A DNA stretch of 5,854 nucleotides from contig PTLK01000131.1 in the NCBI GenBank assembly GCA_002938075.1, forward strand, positions 1 through 5,854, in the 5' to 3' direction. Below the pieces are notes generated by a model. That model worked only from the letters and a program-made list of their open reading frames with translations. It was not told where the DNA came from and did no database searches. This stretch comes from Alphaproteobacteria bacterium MarineAlpha3_Bin3 (GTDB lineage Bacteria; Pseudomonadota; Alphaproteobacteria; Rhodospirillales; Casp-alpha2). The first letter of the stretch is position 1. The number at the start of each line of letters is the position of its first letter. Shown here piece by piece: positions 1-4,858 of this stretch. The position numbers and the translations under genes were made by a program.

Positions 1-76
1 TGGCGTCCCCTACGGGACTCGAACCCGTGTTTTCGGCGTGAGAGGCCGATGTCCTAGGCCGCTAGACGAAGGGGAC
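1..76 (-). tRNA. tRNA-Glu (anticodon CTC)
   Basis: This tRNA reads GAG codons in translation. On the minus strand the sequence folds into a full cloverleaf. The 7-bp acceptor stem pairs GTCCCCT with AGGGGAC, followed by discriminator G and an encoded CCA. The anticodon stem TCGGC/GCCGA closes the loop CTCTCAC, placing the anticodon CTC at plus-strand positions 40-42. The T stem ACGGG/CCCGT encloses TTCGAGT. It closely resembles the E. coli tRNA-Glu sequence, which supports the identity beyond the anticodon. The 5' end is at 76 and the CCA ends exactly at the window edge. It lies 53 nt downstream of the threonine aldolase gene on the same strand, so it could be read from that operon or from its own weak promoter. 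Confidence 0.97.
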
Positions 77-96
77 GTCCGGGGCTTGAACGCCCA

Positions 97-124
97 GTGT
101 TACCCAAGCGCCGGCCGGCGGCAA
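97..124 (-). promoter_or_regulatory. Possible promoter for tRNA-Glu
   Basis: In the 53-nt gap before the tRNA, the minus strand reads TTGCCG (119-124), a 16-nt spacer and TAACAC (97-102), with the tRNA 5' end about 20 nt further on. These match the sigma-70 boxes at 4/6 and 3/6 positions. The spacer is very GC-rich and contains the palindrome CGCCGGCCGGCG (109-120). No terminator separates the upstream aldolase gene from the tRNA, so read-through is equally possible. Weak evidence. Confidence 0.22.
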
Positions 125-129
125 GTCCC

Positions 130-1161
130 TCAACCGGCGGCGTGGCCACGGGCGGCGTCGATGAACCGGTCGACCTCTGCGGCGGTGGTGGCGAAGGCGC
201 AGACCAGGCGGACGACGTTTTCGCCGCCGCGTTCGTAGAACTGAAAGCCGTCGGCCTCAAGCCCCTCGATGATCGCCGCCGTCAGGCGCGGGAACACGAT
301 GTTGGCCTCCACCGGGCGGGTCAATTCGACGCCGTCGATGGCCGCCAGCCCGTCGGCCATGCGGGTTGCCATGGCGTTGGCGTGGGCGGCGTTCCTGAGC
401 CACAAGTCTCCGGTGACATAGGCGTCCCACTGCACCGCCAAAAACCGCATCTTCGAAAACAAATGCCCGCCGCGCTTGCGCCGGTAGCCGAAGTCCCGGG
501 CCAGGTCCTTGTCGAACAGCACCACGGCCTCGGCCGTCAGCGCGCCGTTCTTGGTGGCGCCGAAGCTAAGCACGTCGACGCCCGCCTTCCAGCTCGCTTC
601 GGCCGCCGAACAGCCGAGCCCAGCGACGGCGTTGGCGAACCGCGCCCCGTCCATGTGCAGTTTAAGATCATGTTCCCGGCAGACGGCGGAAATGGCGGCG
701 ACCTCGTCGAGGCCGTAAAGGGTACCGGCCTCGGTCGCCTGGGTGATCGAAACGGCCGCCGGCTGCGGGTGATGGACGTTGCCGACCTGCGCGCCGGTGA
801 TCGCCGCCTCGAGGGCGGCGGCGGTGATTTTGCCGTCGTCGCCGTCGATGGCGATCAGCTTGGCGCCGCCGGAAAAGAACTCCGGCGCCGCCGCCTCGGT
901 GTCGTTGATATGGGCGCCCGCGTGGCAAAAAATCACCCCCCAGGGCGGCGTCGCCGCCGAAATCGCCAGCGCATTGGCCGCCGTCCCGGTGGCGACGAAA
1001 AACACCTCCGCCGCGGTCTCGAAAACTTGCGCCACCTTGGCCTCGGCGGCGCGGGTGACGTCGTCGTTGCCGTAGGGCAGCAACGCGCCGTCGTTGCCGG
1101 CCTGGATGGCGTCGAGGATTTCCGGCGCCGCGCCGGTGATATTGTCGGAAGCGAAGTTCAA
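130..1161 (-). CDS. ltaE: Low-specificity L-threonine aldolase (PLP enzyme)
   Basis: Cytosolic PLP-dependent enzyme expected to cleave L-threonine or L-allo-threonine to glycine and acetaldehyde (beta-eliminating lyase / threonine aldolase family, fold type I). The N-terminus carries FASDN, typical of the family. Further landmarks are CHAGAHIND (residues 79-87), where H84 aligns with the conserved PLP-stacking histidine; ITQATEAGTLY (139-149); and LHMDGARFANA (168-178), with D171 and R174 contacting the cofactor. In SFGATKNG (199-206), K204 is the Schiff-base lysine. The 343-residue length is normal, and the sequence resembles the Pseudomonas-type aldolase. Translation starts at TTG (1159-1161), supported by AGGAG 7 nt upstream. 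It is the last gene of a three-gene minus-strand operon, 18 nt after the JAMM protease gene, and ends in TGA. Exact substrate preference cannot be read from the sequence. Confidence 0.93.
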   Translation of the reverse strand: MNFASDNITGAAPEILDAIQAGNDGALLPYGNDDVTRAAEAKVAQVFETAAEVFFVATGTAANALAISAATPPWGVIFCHAGAHINDTEAAAPEFFSGGAKLIAIDGDDGKITAAALEAAITGAQVGNVHHPQPAAVSITQATEAGTLYGLDEVAAISAVCREHDLKLHMDGARFANAVAGLGCSAAEASWKAGVDVLSFGATKNGALTAEAVVLFDKDLARDFGYRRKRGGHLFSKMRFLAVQWDAYVTGDLWLRNAAHANAMATRMADGLAAIDGVELTRPVEANIVFPRLTAAIIEGLEADGFQFYERGGENVVRLVCAFATTAAEVDRFIDAARGHAAG

Positions 1162-1168
1162 AGGGGGT

Positions 1169-1173
1169 CTCCT
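1169..1173 (-). promoter_or_regulatory. Ribosome binding site for ltaE (supports TTG start)
   Basis: AGGAG on the minus strand, 7 nt before the TTG start at 1161. The spacing is ideal and the next residues match the family N-terminus, so the TTG is very likely the true start. The site sits in the 18-nt gap after the JAMM gene's TAA. Confidence 0.75.
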
Positions 1174-1179
1174 GTCTAA

Positions 1180-1620
1180 TTAATTTCCGGGGTTGTCGGT
1201 AACGATCTCGACCTGGTGGAACCGCTCGGCGGTCTGGTCGAACAAATAAGCCGCGACTTCCTTGGTGTGGCCATCTTCGAGGCCGATGATCACCCAAACG
1301 TGGTCCGGGTAGTAAACCGATTGCTTGTCGCGGTCCGACGGCCGGGCCGCGTGGTCCGGATGGGAATGGTAGTGGCCGACGATCCGTTCCGGCCCGTCGC
1401 CGAGTTCACGCATCATGTCGAACTGGATTTTGGCGTCGACCAGGAAGCTTTTGCGGCGGTCGCCGTCGGCGACGTTGGGGCTGGGCTGGACGCGGGTGAT
1501 CAGGACATCGCCCCCCGTGTCTTCGCGCCTGCCGGCGAACAGCCCGCAGCATTCCATCGGATAGGCGTCCTCGGCCTCATCGGCGATGGTCTTTAAAAGC
1601 GGATCGGGTAGGCGGATCAC
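1180..1620 (-). CDS. JAMM/MPN+ (Mov34, M67-type) metallopeptidase
   Basis: Predicted zinc isopeptidase/deubiquitinase-like enzyme of the JAB1/MPN/Mov34 family. The complete JAMM motif is present: E23 in PMECCGLFAG (21-30), then H85-S86-H87, seven residues, S95, two residues and D98. All metal ligands and the catalytic glutamate are therefore intact. At 146 residues it is a single bare MPN domain, the usual size for bacterial members. Known bacterial relatives, such as M. tuberculosis Mec, trim or release ubiquitin-like sulfur carriers. No ThiS/MoaD-like carrier or E1-like protein is encoded here, so the substrate is unknown. The start is GTG (1618-1620), 7 nt after the stop of the upstream membrane-protein gene, with no clear Shine-Dalgarno, which suggests translational coupling. 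A later start at M22 would sit right beside E23 and remove the first strand and helix. Confidence 0.9.
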   Translation of the reverse strand: MIRLPDPLLKTIADEAEDAYPMECCGLFAGRREDTGGDVLITRVQPSPNVADGDRRKSFLVDAKIQFDMMRELGDGPERIVGHYHSHPDHAARPSDRDKQSVYYPDHVWVIIGLEDGHTKEVAAYLFDQTAERFHQVEIVTDNPGN

Positions 1621-1627
1621 GGGCGGT

Positions 1628-1978
1628 TCACGGGCTGGGCTTGATGGTGCCGAGGACTTGGCCCCGGACCACGTCGATGACGACGATGCGGTTGCACGGC
1701 CCGGCCTGGGACGTGCCCCTTCTGGCGCCGTCGGGACGGACCTTGATATAGGCGCGAACGCCGTCAGGCGTGAGGCGCCCGATCACGCACCCTTCGGGAA
1801 GTTTCAAGTCGAGCTCGCCGAAGGGCGCCGCCGGCGCCGCCGCCCCGGGGGCGCTTGGCGAGGAAAACATCCGCCAGCCGGGATTGTTGGCTTTTTGGTA
1901 GAAGCCGTACACCAGCAGCGTCATGCCGAGCAAAATCAGCACCCCCAAACCGATGACAAGGCCCTTCAGCATTTGCAT
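1628..1978 (-). CDS. Small single-pass membrane protein of unknown function
   Basis: A 116-residue protein that I do not recognise with certainty. Residues 4-23 (LKGLVIGLGVLILLGMTLLV) form one strong transmembrane segment at the N-terminus, probably an uncleaved anchor. An Ala/Pro-rich linker follows (about 37-52). A compact C-terminal part (about 53-116) reads as alternating beta strands, including EGCVIGRLTP and CNRIVVIDVVRGQVLGTI, and is probably periplasmic. Two cysteines, one in each strand region, could pair. The start ATG (1976-1978) is chosen because AGGAGG lies 5 nt upstream and the hydrophobic segment begins at once. The frame is open further upstream to 2227, but that would overlap the divergent rluD gene. 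It is first in the operon with the JAMM protease and threonine aldolase genes. Small anchored proteins of this kind occur in alphaproteobacteria, but no function is inferred. Confidence 0.8.
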   Translation of the reverse strand: MQMLKGLVIGLGVLILLGMTLLVYGFYQKANNPGWRMFSSPSAPGAAAPAAPFGELDLKLPEGCVIGRLTPDGVRAYIKVRPDGARRGTSQAGPCNRIVVIDVVRGQVLGTIKPSP

Positions 1979-1983
1979 GTTAT

Positions 1984-1989
1984 CCTCCT
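1984..1989 (-). promoter_or_regulatory. Strong ribosome binding site for the membrane-protein gene
   Basis: A perfect AGGAGG on the minus strand, 5 nt before the ATG at 1978. It decides the start against the open frame that continues upstream to 2227. Confidence 0.8.
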
Positions 1990-2017
1990 GGGCTGGCGGG
2001 GACCGGCGGCTATGGGC

Positions 2018-2039
2018 CCAAAACCAGGCCAAAACCAGG
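2018..2039. repeat. Tandem 11-bp repeat in the divergent intergenic region
   Basis: CCAAAACCAGG occurs twice in exact tandem (2018-2028 and 2029-2039) in the 70-nt gap between the two divergent genes. The second copy supplies the AGGA that probably serves as ribosome binding site for the rluD-type gene. One helical turn of spacing would also suit a protein binding the DNA, but two copies may be simple slippage. Confidence 0.6.
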
Positions 2040-2040
2040 A
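2037..2040 (+). promoter_or_regulatory. Ribosome binding site for rluD (supports TTG start)
   Basis: AGGA, 8 nt before TTG at 2049. Modest complementarity but good spacing. It favours the TTG over the far-upstream ATG at 1923, which would overlap the opposite gene. Confidence 0.45.
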
Positions 2041-2048
2041 CCGAACGC

Positions 2049-3020
2049 TTGAGCAAGAACACCACATATACCGTCACCGTGACGCAAGACAAGGCCCGGG
2101 ACCGTCTCGACCGGTTTCTCGCCGGTGCCGTGCCGCCGCTGTCGCGAAGCCGCCTCAAGGGCCTGATCGAATTAGGCCAGGTGACGCGGGACGGGGCCAC
2201 CGTCACCGAAGCGGCGGCCAAGGTCAAGGTCGGCGAGGTCTATGGCGTCTTCGTCCCGGCGGCGGTGCTGGCGGTGCCCCGACCGCAGGCGATTCCGCTG
2301 AACGTGGTCTATGAGGACGACGACCTGATCATCATCGACAAATCGCCGGGGATGGTCGTGCATCCCGCCACCGGGCACCCGGACGGCACCCTGGTCAACG
2401 CGCTTTTGGCCCATTGCGGGAGCAGCCTGTCGGGCATCGGTGGGGTCACCCGCCCCGGCATCGTGCACCGCCTTGACAAGGGCACCAGCGGCCTGATGGT
2501 GGCGGCCAAGAACGATATCGCACACCGCCATTTGGCGGCCCAGTTGGAGGAACGGAAACTTGAGCGCCGCTATAAGGCGCTGGTGTGGGGACGGCTCCGG
2601 CCCGGCCAAGGAAAGGTCGAGGGCCCGATAGGGCGTAGCCCCGCCAACCGCAAGAAAATGGCGGTGGTCAAGAAGGGCGGCAAACCGGCCTTGACCCGGT
2701 ACCGGGTATTGGCAAGCGTGGGTACCGCCGCCAGCCTGGTGGAATGCCGGCTGGCGACCGGGCGGACCCATCAGATTCGCGTCCATATGGCTTCCCTGGG
2801 CCATCCGATTGTCGGCGATCCCCTTTACGGCGGCGGGGCGAGGCGGCGGGTGAAAGATGCACCGGAAACCGTAAGGCTAAAGTTATCCGCTTTTGATCAC
2901 CAAGCTTTACACGCATTTTTGATCGGTTTTACCCATCTATCCAGTGGGGTTTTTATACGATTCAAGTCTGAACTACCTAATGATTTTAATGAATTAATAT
3001 ATAATTTAGAGAAATTATAA
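2049..3020 (+). CDS. rluD: RluA-family 23S rRNA pseudouridine synthase, RluD type
   Basis: Isomerises specific uridines in 23S rRNA (RluD: helix 69) to pseudouridine during large-subunit assembly. With the TTG start the protein has 323 residues. An N-terminal S4 RNA-binding domain (about 18-70, including RLDRFLA and LSRSRLKGLIELGQV) separates it from RluA, which lacks S4. The catalytic motif HRLDKGTSG has D143 as nucleophile, close to D139 of E. coli RluD. GRTHQIRVHMASLGHPIVGD (about 238-257) is the conserved C-terminal motif. The start fits the ribosome site and the family N-terminus. Adjacency to rpoH favours RluD over RluC, but not decisively. Oddity: the last 49 codons (from about 2871) are AT-rich; all nine leucines there are TTA, CTA or TTG, whereas earlier the gene mostly uses GC-rich codons. 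The C-terminal protein sequence still looks normal (QALHAFLIGFTH, RFKSELP). Confidence 0.92.
   Translation: MSKNTTYTVTVTQDKARDRLDRFLAGAVPPLSRSRLKGLIELGQVTRDGATVTEAAAKVKVGEVYGVFVPAAVLAVPRPQAIPLNVVYEDDDLIIIDKSPGMVVHPATGHPDGTLVNALLAHCGSSLSGIGGVTRPGIVHRLDKGTSGLMVAAKNDIAHRHLAAQLEERKLERRYKALVWGRLRPGQGKVEGPIGRSPANRKKMAVVKKGGKPALTRYRVLASVGTAASLVECRLATGRTHQIRVHMASLGHPIVGDPLYGGGARRRVKDAPETVRLKLSAFDHQALHAFLIGFTHLSSGVFIRFKSELPNDFNELIYNLEKL
2065..2092 (-). promoter_or_regulatory. Possible promoter for the membrane protein-JAMM-ltaE operon
   Basis: The minus strand reads TTGTCT (2087-2092), a 16-nt spacer and TATATG (2065-2070), each matching the sigma-70 boxes at 4/6. It lies just inside the 5' end of the opposing rluD gene and would give a leader of roughly 80 nt before the ATG at 1978. 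The 70-nt gap itself contains no better box pair that I can find. A guess based only on motif match and position. Confidence 0.3.
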
Positions 3021-3060
3021 TTTTCTCCTAATACTTGAGTTTAAAAGTTAGGTATTGTAG
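2871..3060. other. AT-rich patch replacing the 3' end of rluD and its downstream spacer
   Basis: Hand-counted GC in successive 60-base blocks is 39/60 (2821-2880), 23/60 (2881-2940), 18/60 (2941-3000), 13/60 (3001-3060) and 39/60 (3061-3120). The left boundary falls inside the rluD coding frame near 2850-2871; the right boundary is at about 3060. Codon choice changes with composition: five TTA codons in the last 49, against one in the rest of the gene. The frame is continuous, and I see no displaced GC-rich copy of the rluD 3' end between 3061 and 3155. It could be an integration or recombination scar that restored the gene's end, or an assembly join. Confidence 0.75.
3009..3027 (+). repeat. 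Inverted repeat over the rluD stop codon
   Basis: GAGAAA (3009-3014) and TTTCTC (3022-3027) pair around a 7-nt loop that contains the TAA stop (3018-3020). The stem is short and AT-rich with no T-tract after it, so it is at best a weak terminator or mRNA end structure. Confidence 0.35.
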
Positions 3061-3063
3061 GAT
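3035..3063 (+). promoter_or_regulatory. Candidate sigma-70-type promoter of rpoH
   Basis: TTGAGT (3035-3040), a 17-nt spacer and TAGGAT (3058-3063) each match the housekeeping boxes at 4/6 with ideal spacing. The rpoH ATG is at 3156, so the leader would be about 85 nt. The promoter is almost wholly inside the AT-rich patch, so rpoH expression may depend on that foreign-looking DNA. I found no convincing RpoH-type (CTTGAA...CCCAT) autoregulatory promoter. Confidence 0.4.
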
Positions 3064-3155
3064 TCCCCTCTGTGAAGGTGGCCCGCCCGGTTGACTTCAC
3101 CGGATATCCTGGGGCCCGGAAAACGACGAAACAGGGATTGGGAAAACACAAAACC

Positions 3156-4040
3156 ATGGGATCAGCGAACTACAATATCGATCTCTCTCCGGATCAGAAC
3201 CTGTCCCGCTACCTGCAGCGCATCCGCACTTATCCGATGTTGGAGGTCGAGGAGGAACGCCAACTGGCCCAACGCTGGCGCGACCATGAAGATCCGGAAG
3301 CGGCCGAGCGTATGGTTACCAGCCACCTTCGCCTGGTCGCCAAGATCGCCATGGGCTTCCAGGGATACGGCCTGCCCCTGGGCGAACTGATCAGCGAAGG
3401 CAACGTCGGCATGATGCAGGCGATCAAACGGTTCGATCCAGAACGGGGGTTTAGGCTCTCGACTTACGCCATGTGGTGGATCCGCGCCGCCATCCAGGAA
3501 TACATCCTGCATTCCTGGTCGTTGGTTAAAATGGGTACCACGGCGGCGCAAAAGAAGCTTTTCTTCAACCTCCGTAAACTCAAAGCCAGGATTCAGGCGT
3601 TGGAGGACGGGGACCTGTATCCGGAAAACGTCTCTGTAATCGCCGGCTGGCTGAAAGTACCGGAGGCCGAAGTCATCAACATGAACCGGCGCCTGATCGG
3701 CCCCGACCAGTCCCTAAACGCGCCGCTCCGCGATGACAGCGAGGGGGAATGGCTGGATTGGCTGGTCGAGGAAAAAGATGGCCAGGAAATTGTCCTCGCC
3801 GAGAGACAGGAATTGGGCAGCCGCCGCAAGCTTTTGGCCACGGCGATGATGGGCCTGAGCGATCGGGAACGGAAAATCCTGTCCGAACGGCGCCTCAACG
3901 AGGCTCCGGCGACGCTCCAGGACTTGAGCCTTCGCTTCGGGATTTCCCGCGAACGGGTTCGCCAGATTGAGGTCCGGGCCTTCGAAAAGGTACAGAAATC
4001 GGTGAAGAACGCTGTGATCGAGCAGCATATCAACGCTTGA
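3156..4040 (+). CDS. rpoH: RNA polymerase heat-shock sigma factor RpoH (sigma-32)
   Basis: Directs RNA polymerase core to heat-shock promoters (chaperones, proteases). The 294-residue length is normal. Region 1.2 is at about 15-42 (LSRYLQRIRTYPMLE). Regions 2.1-2.4 span about 50-122 and include GELISEGNVGMMQAIKRFD and the -10-binding STYAMWWIRAAIQEYI. The RpoH box QKKLFFNLR (132-140) distinguishes RpoH from other group 3/4 sigmas and sits at the same residue numbers as in E. coli. Region 4.2 helix-turn-helix is at about 253-280 (TLQDLSLRFGISRERVRQIE). ATG 3156 is chosen because the family N-terminus begins there; the frame is open back to a GTG at 3072, but those residues do not look like the family. 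The Shine-Dalgarno is weak (GGGA 12 nt upstream), which may reflect translational control. Alphaproteobacteria often have several rpoH genes; whether this is the only one is unknown. Confidence 0.95.
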   Translation: MGSANYNIDLSPDQNLSRYLQRIRTYPMLEVEEERQLAQRWRDHEDPEAAERMVTSHLRLVAKIAMGFQGYGLPLGELISEGNVGMMQAIKRFDPERGFRLSTYAMWWIRAAIQEYILHSWSLVKMGTTAAQKKLFFNLRKLKARIQALEDGDLYPENVSVIAGWLKVPEAEVINMNRRLIGPDQSLNAPLRDDSEGEWLDWLVEEKDGQEIVLAERQELGSRRKLLATAMMGLSDRERKILSERRLNEAPATLQDLSLRFGISRERVRQIEVRAFEKVQKSVKNAVIEQHINA

Positions 4041-4060
4041 ACGGCGTTGGTGCCGTCAGC

Positions 4061-4109
4061 AATTCTCCCAGTCCGGCAATTGATCCTTGGTATTATGTGA
4101 GGGAGAATT
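4061..4109 (+). repeat. Long-range inverted repeat in the rpoH 3' untranslated region
   Basis: AATTCTCCC (4061-4069) is the exact complement of GGGAGAATT (4101-4109), a 9-bp stem with a 31-nt loop. A separate small hairpin, ACGGC-GTTGGT-GCCGT (4041-4056), begins right after the rpoH stop, and the terminator follows at 4113. The loop contains TGGTATTAT (4088-4096), which resembles an extended -10 box, but no -35 box accompanies it. The whole 3' end would be strongly structured in RNA. Confidence 0.5.
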
Positions 4110-4112
4110 TTC

Positions 4113-4142
4113 AGCCGGGTTCCTTTGCAACCCGGCTTTTTT
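4113..4142 (+). terminator. Rho-independent terminator of rpoH
   Basis: A perfect 9-bp stem, AGCCGGGTT (4113-4121) with AACCCGGCT (4129-4137), and a 7-nt loop, followed directly by a run of six T (4137-4142). It ends transcription from rpoH 73 nt after the stop. On the opposite strand the hairpin is followed only by GAAAATT, so it would serve the convergent minus-strand genes poorly. Confidence 0.9.
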
Positions 4143-4161
4143 GGATTTGCCTGCAAGCCGA

Positions 4162-4183
4162 TGGTTCCGGGGGTGGTTCCGGG
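4162..4183. repeat. Short direct repeat downstream of the membrane-protein gene
   Basis: TGGTTCCGGG occurs twice, at 4162-4171 and 4174-4183, with a 2-bp gap, in the spacer between the terminator and the end of the minus-strand gene. No function is apparent. Confidence 0.4.
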
Positions 4184-4188
4184 AAAGA

Positions 4189-4812
4189 CTATTCGCTGGG
4201 GCCGGGTTCGGGCATCGTCGGCGGCGCCGGTTGCGGTGGCGGCGGGAGGGCGGCCGGGGCATCGGGAAGTTCAGGCATGGCGGTGGCTTCGGGAACGGAC
4301 GGGTCCTCGCCCTCTTCGGAATCCAAGATCGTGGTGACGCTTTCACCCCATTCCTCAATGATTTGGGCCTGTTTTTCACGCAGCTCGGCAACACGGCGTT
4401 GTGACATCGCCGAAAGGAAAGTCGTGATCACCGGCGGTAACGCCATGTAAAGCACCCATCCGAAGCCGGCGGAACCGTAAATAATCAACAGGTTGAAGAC
4501 GTTCGTCATGGTCCGAATCGCCATGTCGGTGGTGTGAACCTGGAACCAAACGTCTGTCAAAAAGGGGAACAAGCCGGAAAAATTCATGCCAAGAACGCAG
4601 AAAGTTGCGTACCGCCCCTCGGTGCGGTCGATCACCAGGGCGACGATCGACGGCATCAGCCCGAAAAATATCAACACCACCGTCGGCAACGAGATGTAGG
4701 CCAGGGTCATCAACCCAATGACAAACCAGATCCCCTGGCGGAGGCTCTTTCCGCTCACCGCCGGTGCGGGTACGGCGCTGGCGCTTGGATTTTGTGTCGG
4801 CGGTGTAGCCAT
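4189..4812 (-). CDS. Multi-pass membrane protein with proline-rich tail, unknown function
   Basis: A 207-residue protein I cannot assign. After a polar, Ala/Pro-rich N-terminus (1-25) there are three hydrophobic stretches: about 28-61 (long enough for one segment or a tight hairpin, including LMTLAYISLPTVVLIFFG), about 69-90 (CVLGMNFSGLFPFL) and about 102-136 (FNLLIIYGSAGFGWVLYMAL). A charged, probably helical cytoplasmic stretch follows (about 137-165, SQRRVAELREKQAQIIEEWG), then an acidic and proline-rich tail (166-207) that is probably disordered and could bind a partner. The ATG start is at 4810-4812; the Shine-Dalgarno is weak (AGGT about 12 nt upstream). It lies 46 nt downstream of another membrane-anchored unknown gene on the same strand, so the two are probably co-transcribed and may form one complex. 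The function of both remains open. Confidence 0.82.
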   Translation of the reverse strand: MATPPTQNPSASAVPAPAVSGKSLRQGIWFVIGLMTLAYISLPTVVLIFFGLMPSIVALVIDRTEGRYATFCVLGMNFSGLFPFLTDVWFQVHTTDMAIRTMTNVFNLLIIYGSAGFGWVLYMALPPVITTFLSAMSQRRVAELREKQAQIIEEWGESVTTILDSEEGEDPSVPEATAMPELPDAPAALPPPPQPAPPTMPEPGPSE

Positions 4813-4858
4813 CGTCTTTTTTCTACCTGGTCTTTAGCGGAGGTGAGTATCTCTGGTT

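Noticed and set aside
77..129. Possible terminator between the threonine aldolase gene and the tRNA
   Set aside because: GGGC/GCCC and a GC palindrome are present, but no T-run follows on the minus strand, so it is not an intrinsic terminator.
97..1179. 360-codon open frame antisense to the threonine aldolase gene
   Set aside because: A shadow of a GC-rich gene. Its translation is low in complexity (Gly/Arg/Val/Asp-rich) with no recognisable motif, while the opposite strand encodes an intact enzyme with all catalytic residues.
1216..1596. 126-codon open frame antisense to the JAMM gene
   Set aside because: Lies wholly inside a gene with a complete JAMM motif. No ribosome site or family resemblance.
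1923..2048. Upstream extension of the rluD frame to an ATG at 1923
   Set aside because: It would overlap the opposite gene's start and add 42 residues unlike any RluD N-terminus. The TTG at 2049 has a suitably spaced AGGA and puts the catalytic Asp at the expected residue number.
1979..2227. Upstream extension of the small membrane protein frame to 2227
   Set aside because: It would overlap the rluD coding region on the other strand. The ATG at 1978 has a perfect AGGAGG and is followed directly by the membrane segment.
3091..3110. TTGACT followed by TATCCT upstream of rpoH as a promoter
   Set aside because: The spacer is only 8 nt, far too short for sigma-70 recognition.
3072..3155. Upstream extension of rpoH to GTG at 3072
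   Set aside because: The added 28 residues do not resemble the RpoH N-terminus, and the region is better explained as leader.
3593..4156. 187-codon open frame antisense to rpoH
   Set aside because: Serine/arginine-rich shadow of the sigma-factor gene with no motif. It also crosses the rpoH terminator.
4056..4404. Overlapping frames on both strands near the end of the 207-aa membrane-protein gene
   Set aside because: They owe their length to the GC-rich proline tail codons and the spacer. None has a ribosome site or a sensible protein sequence.
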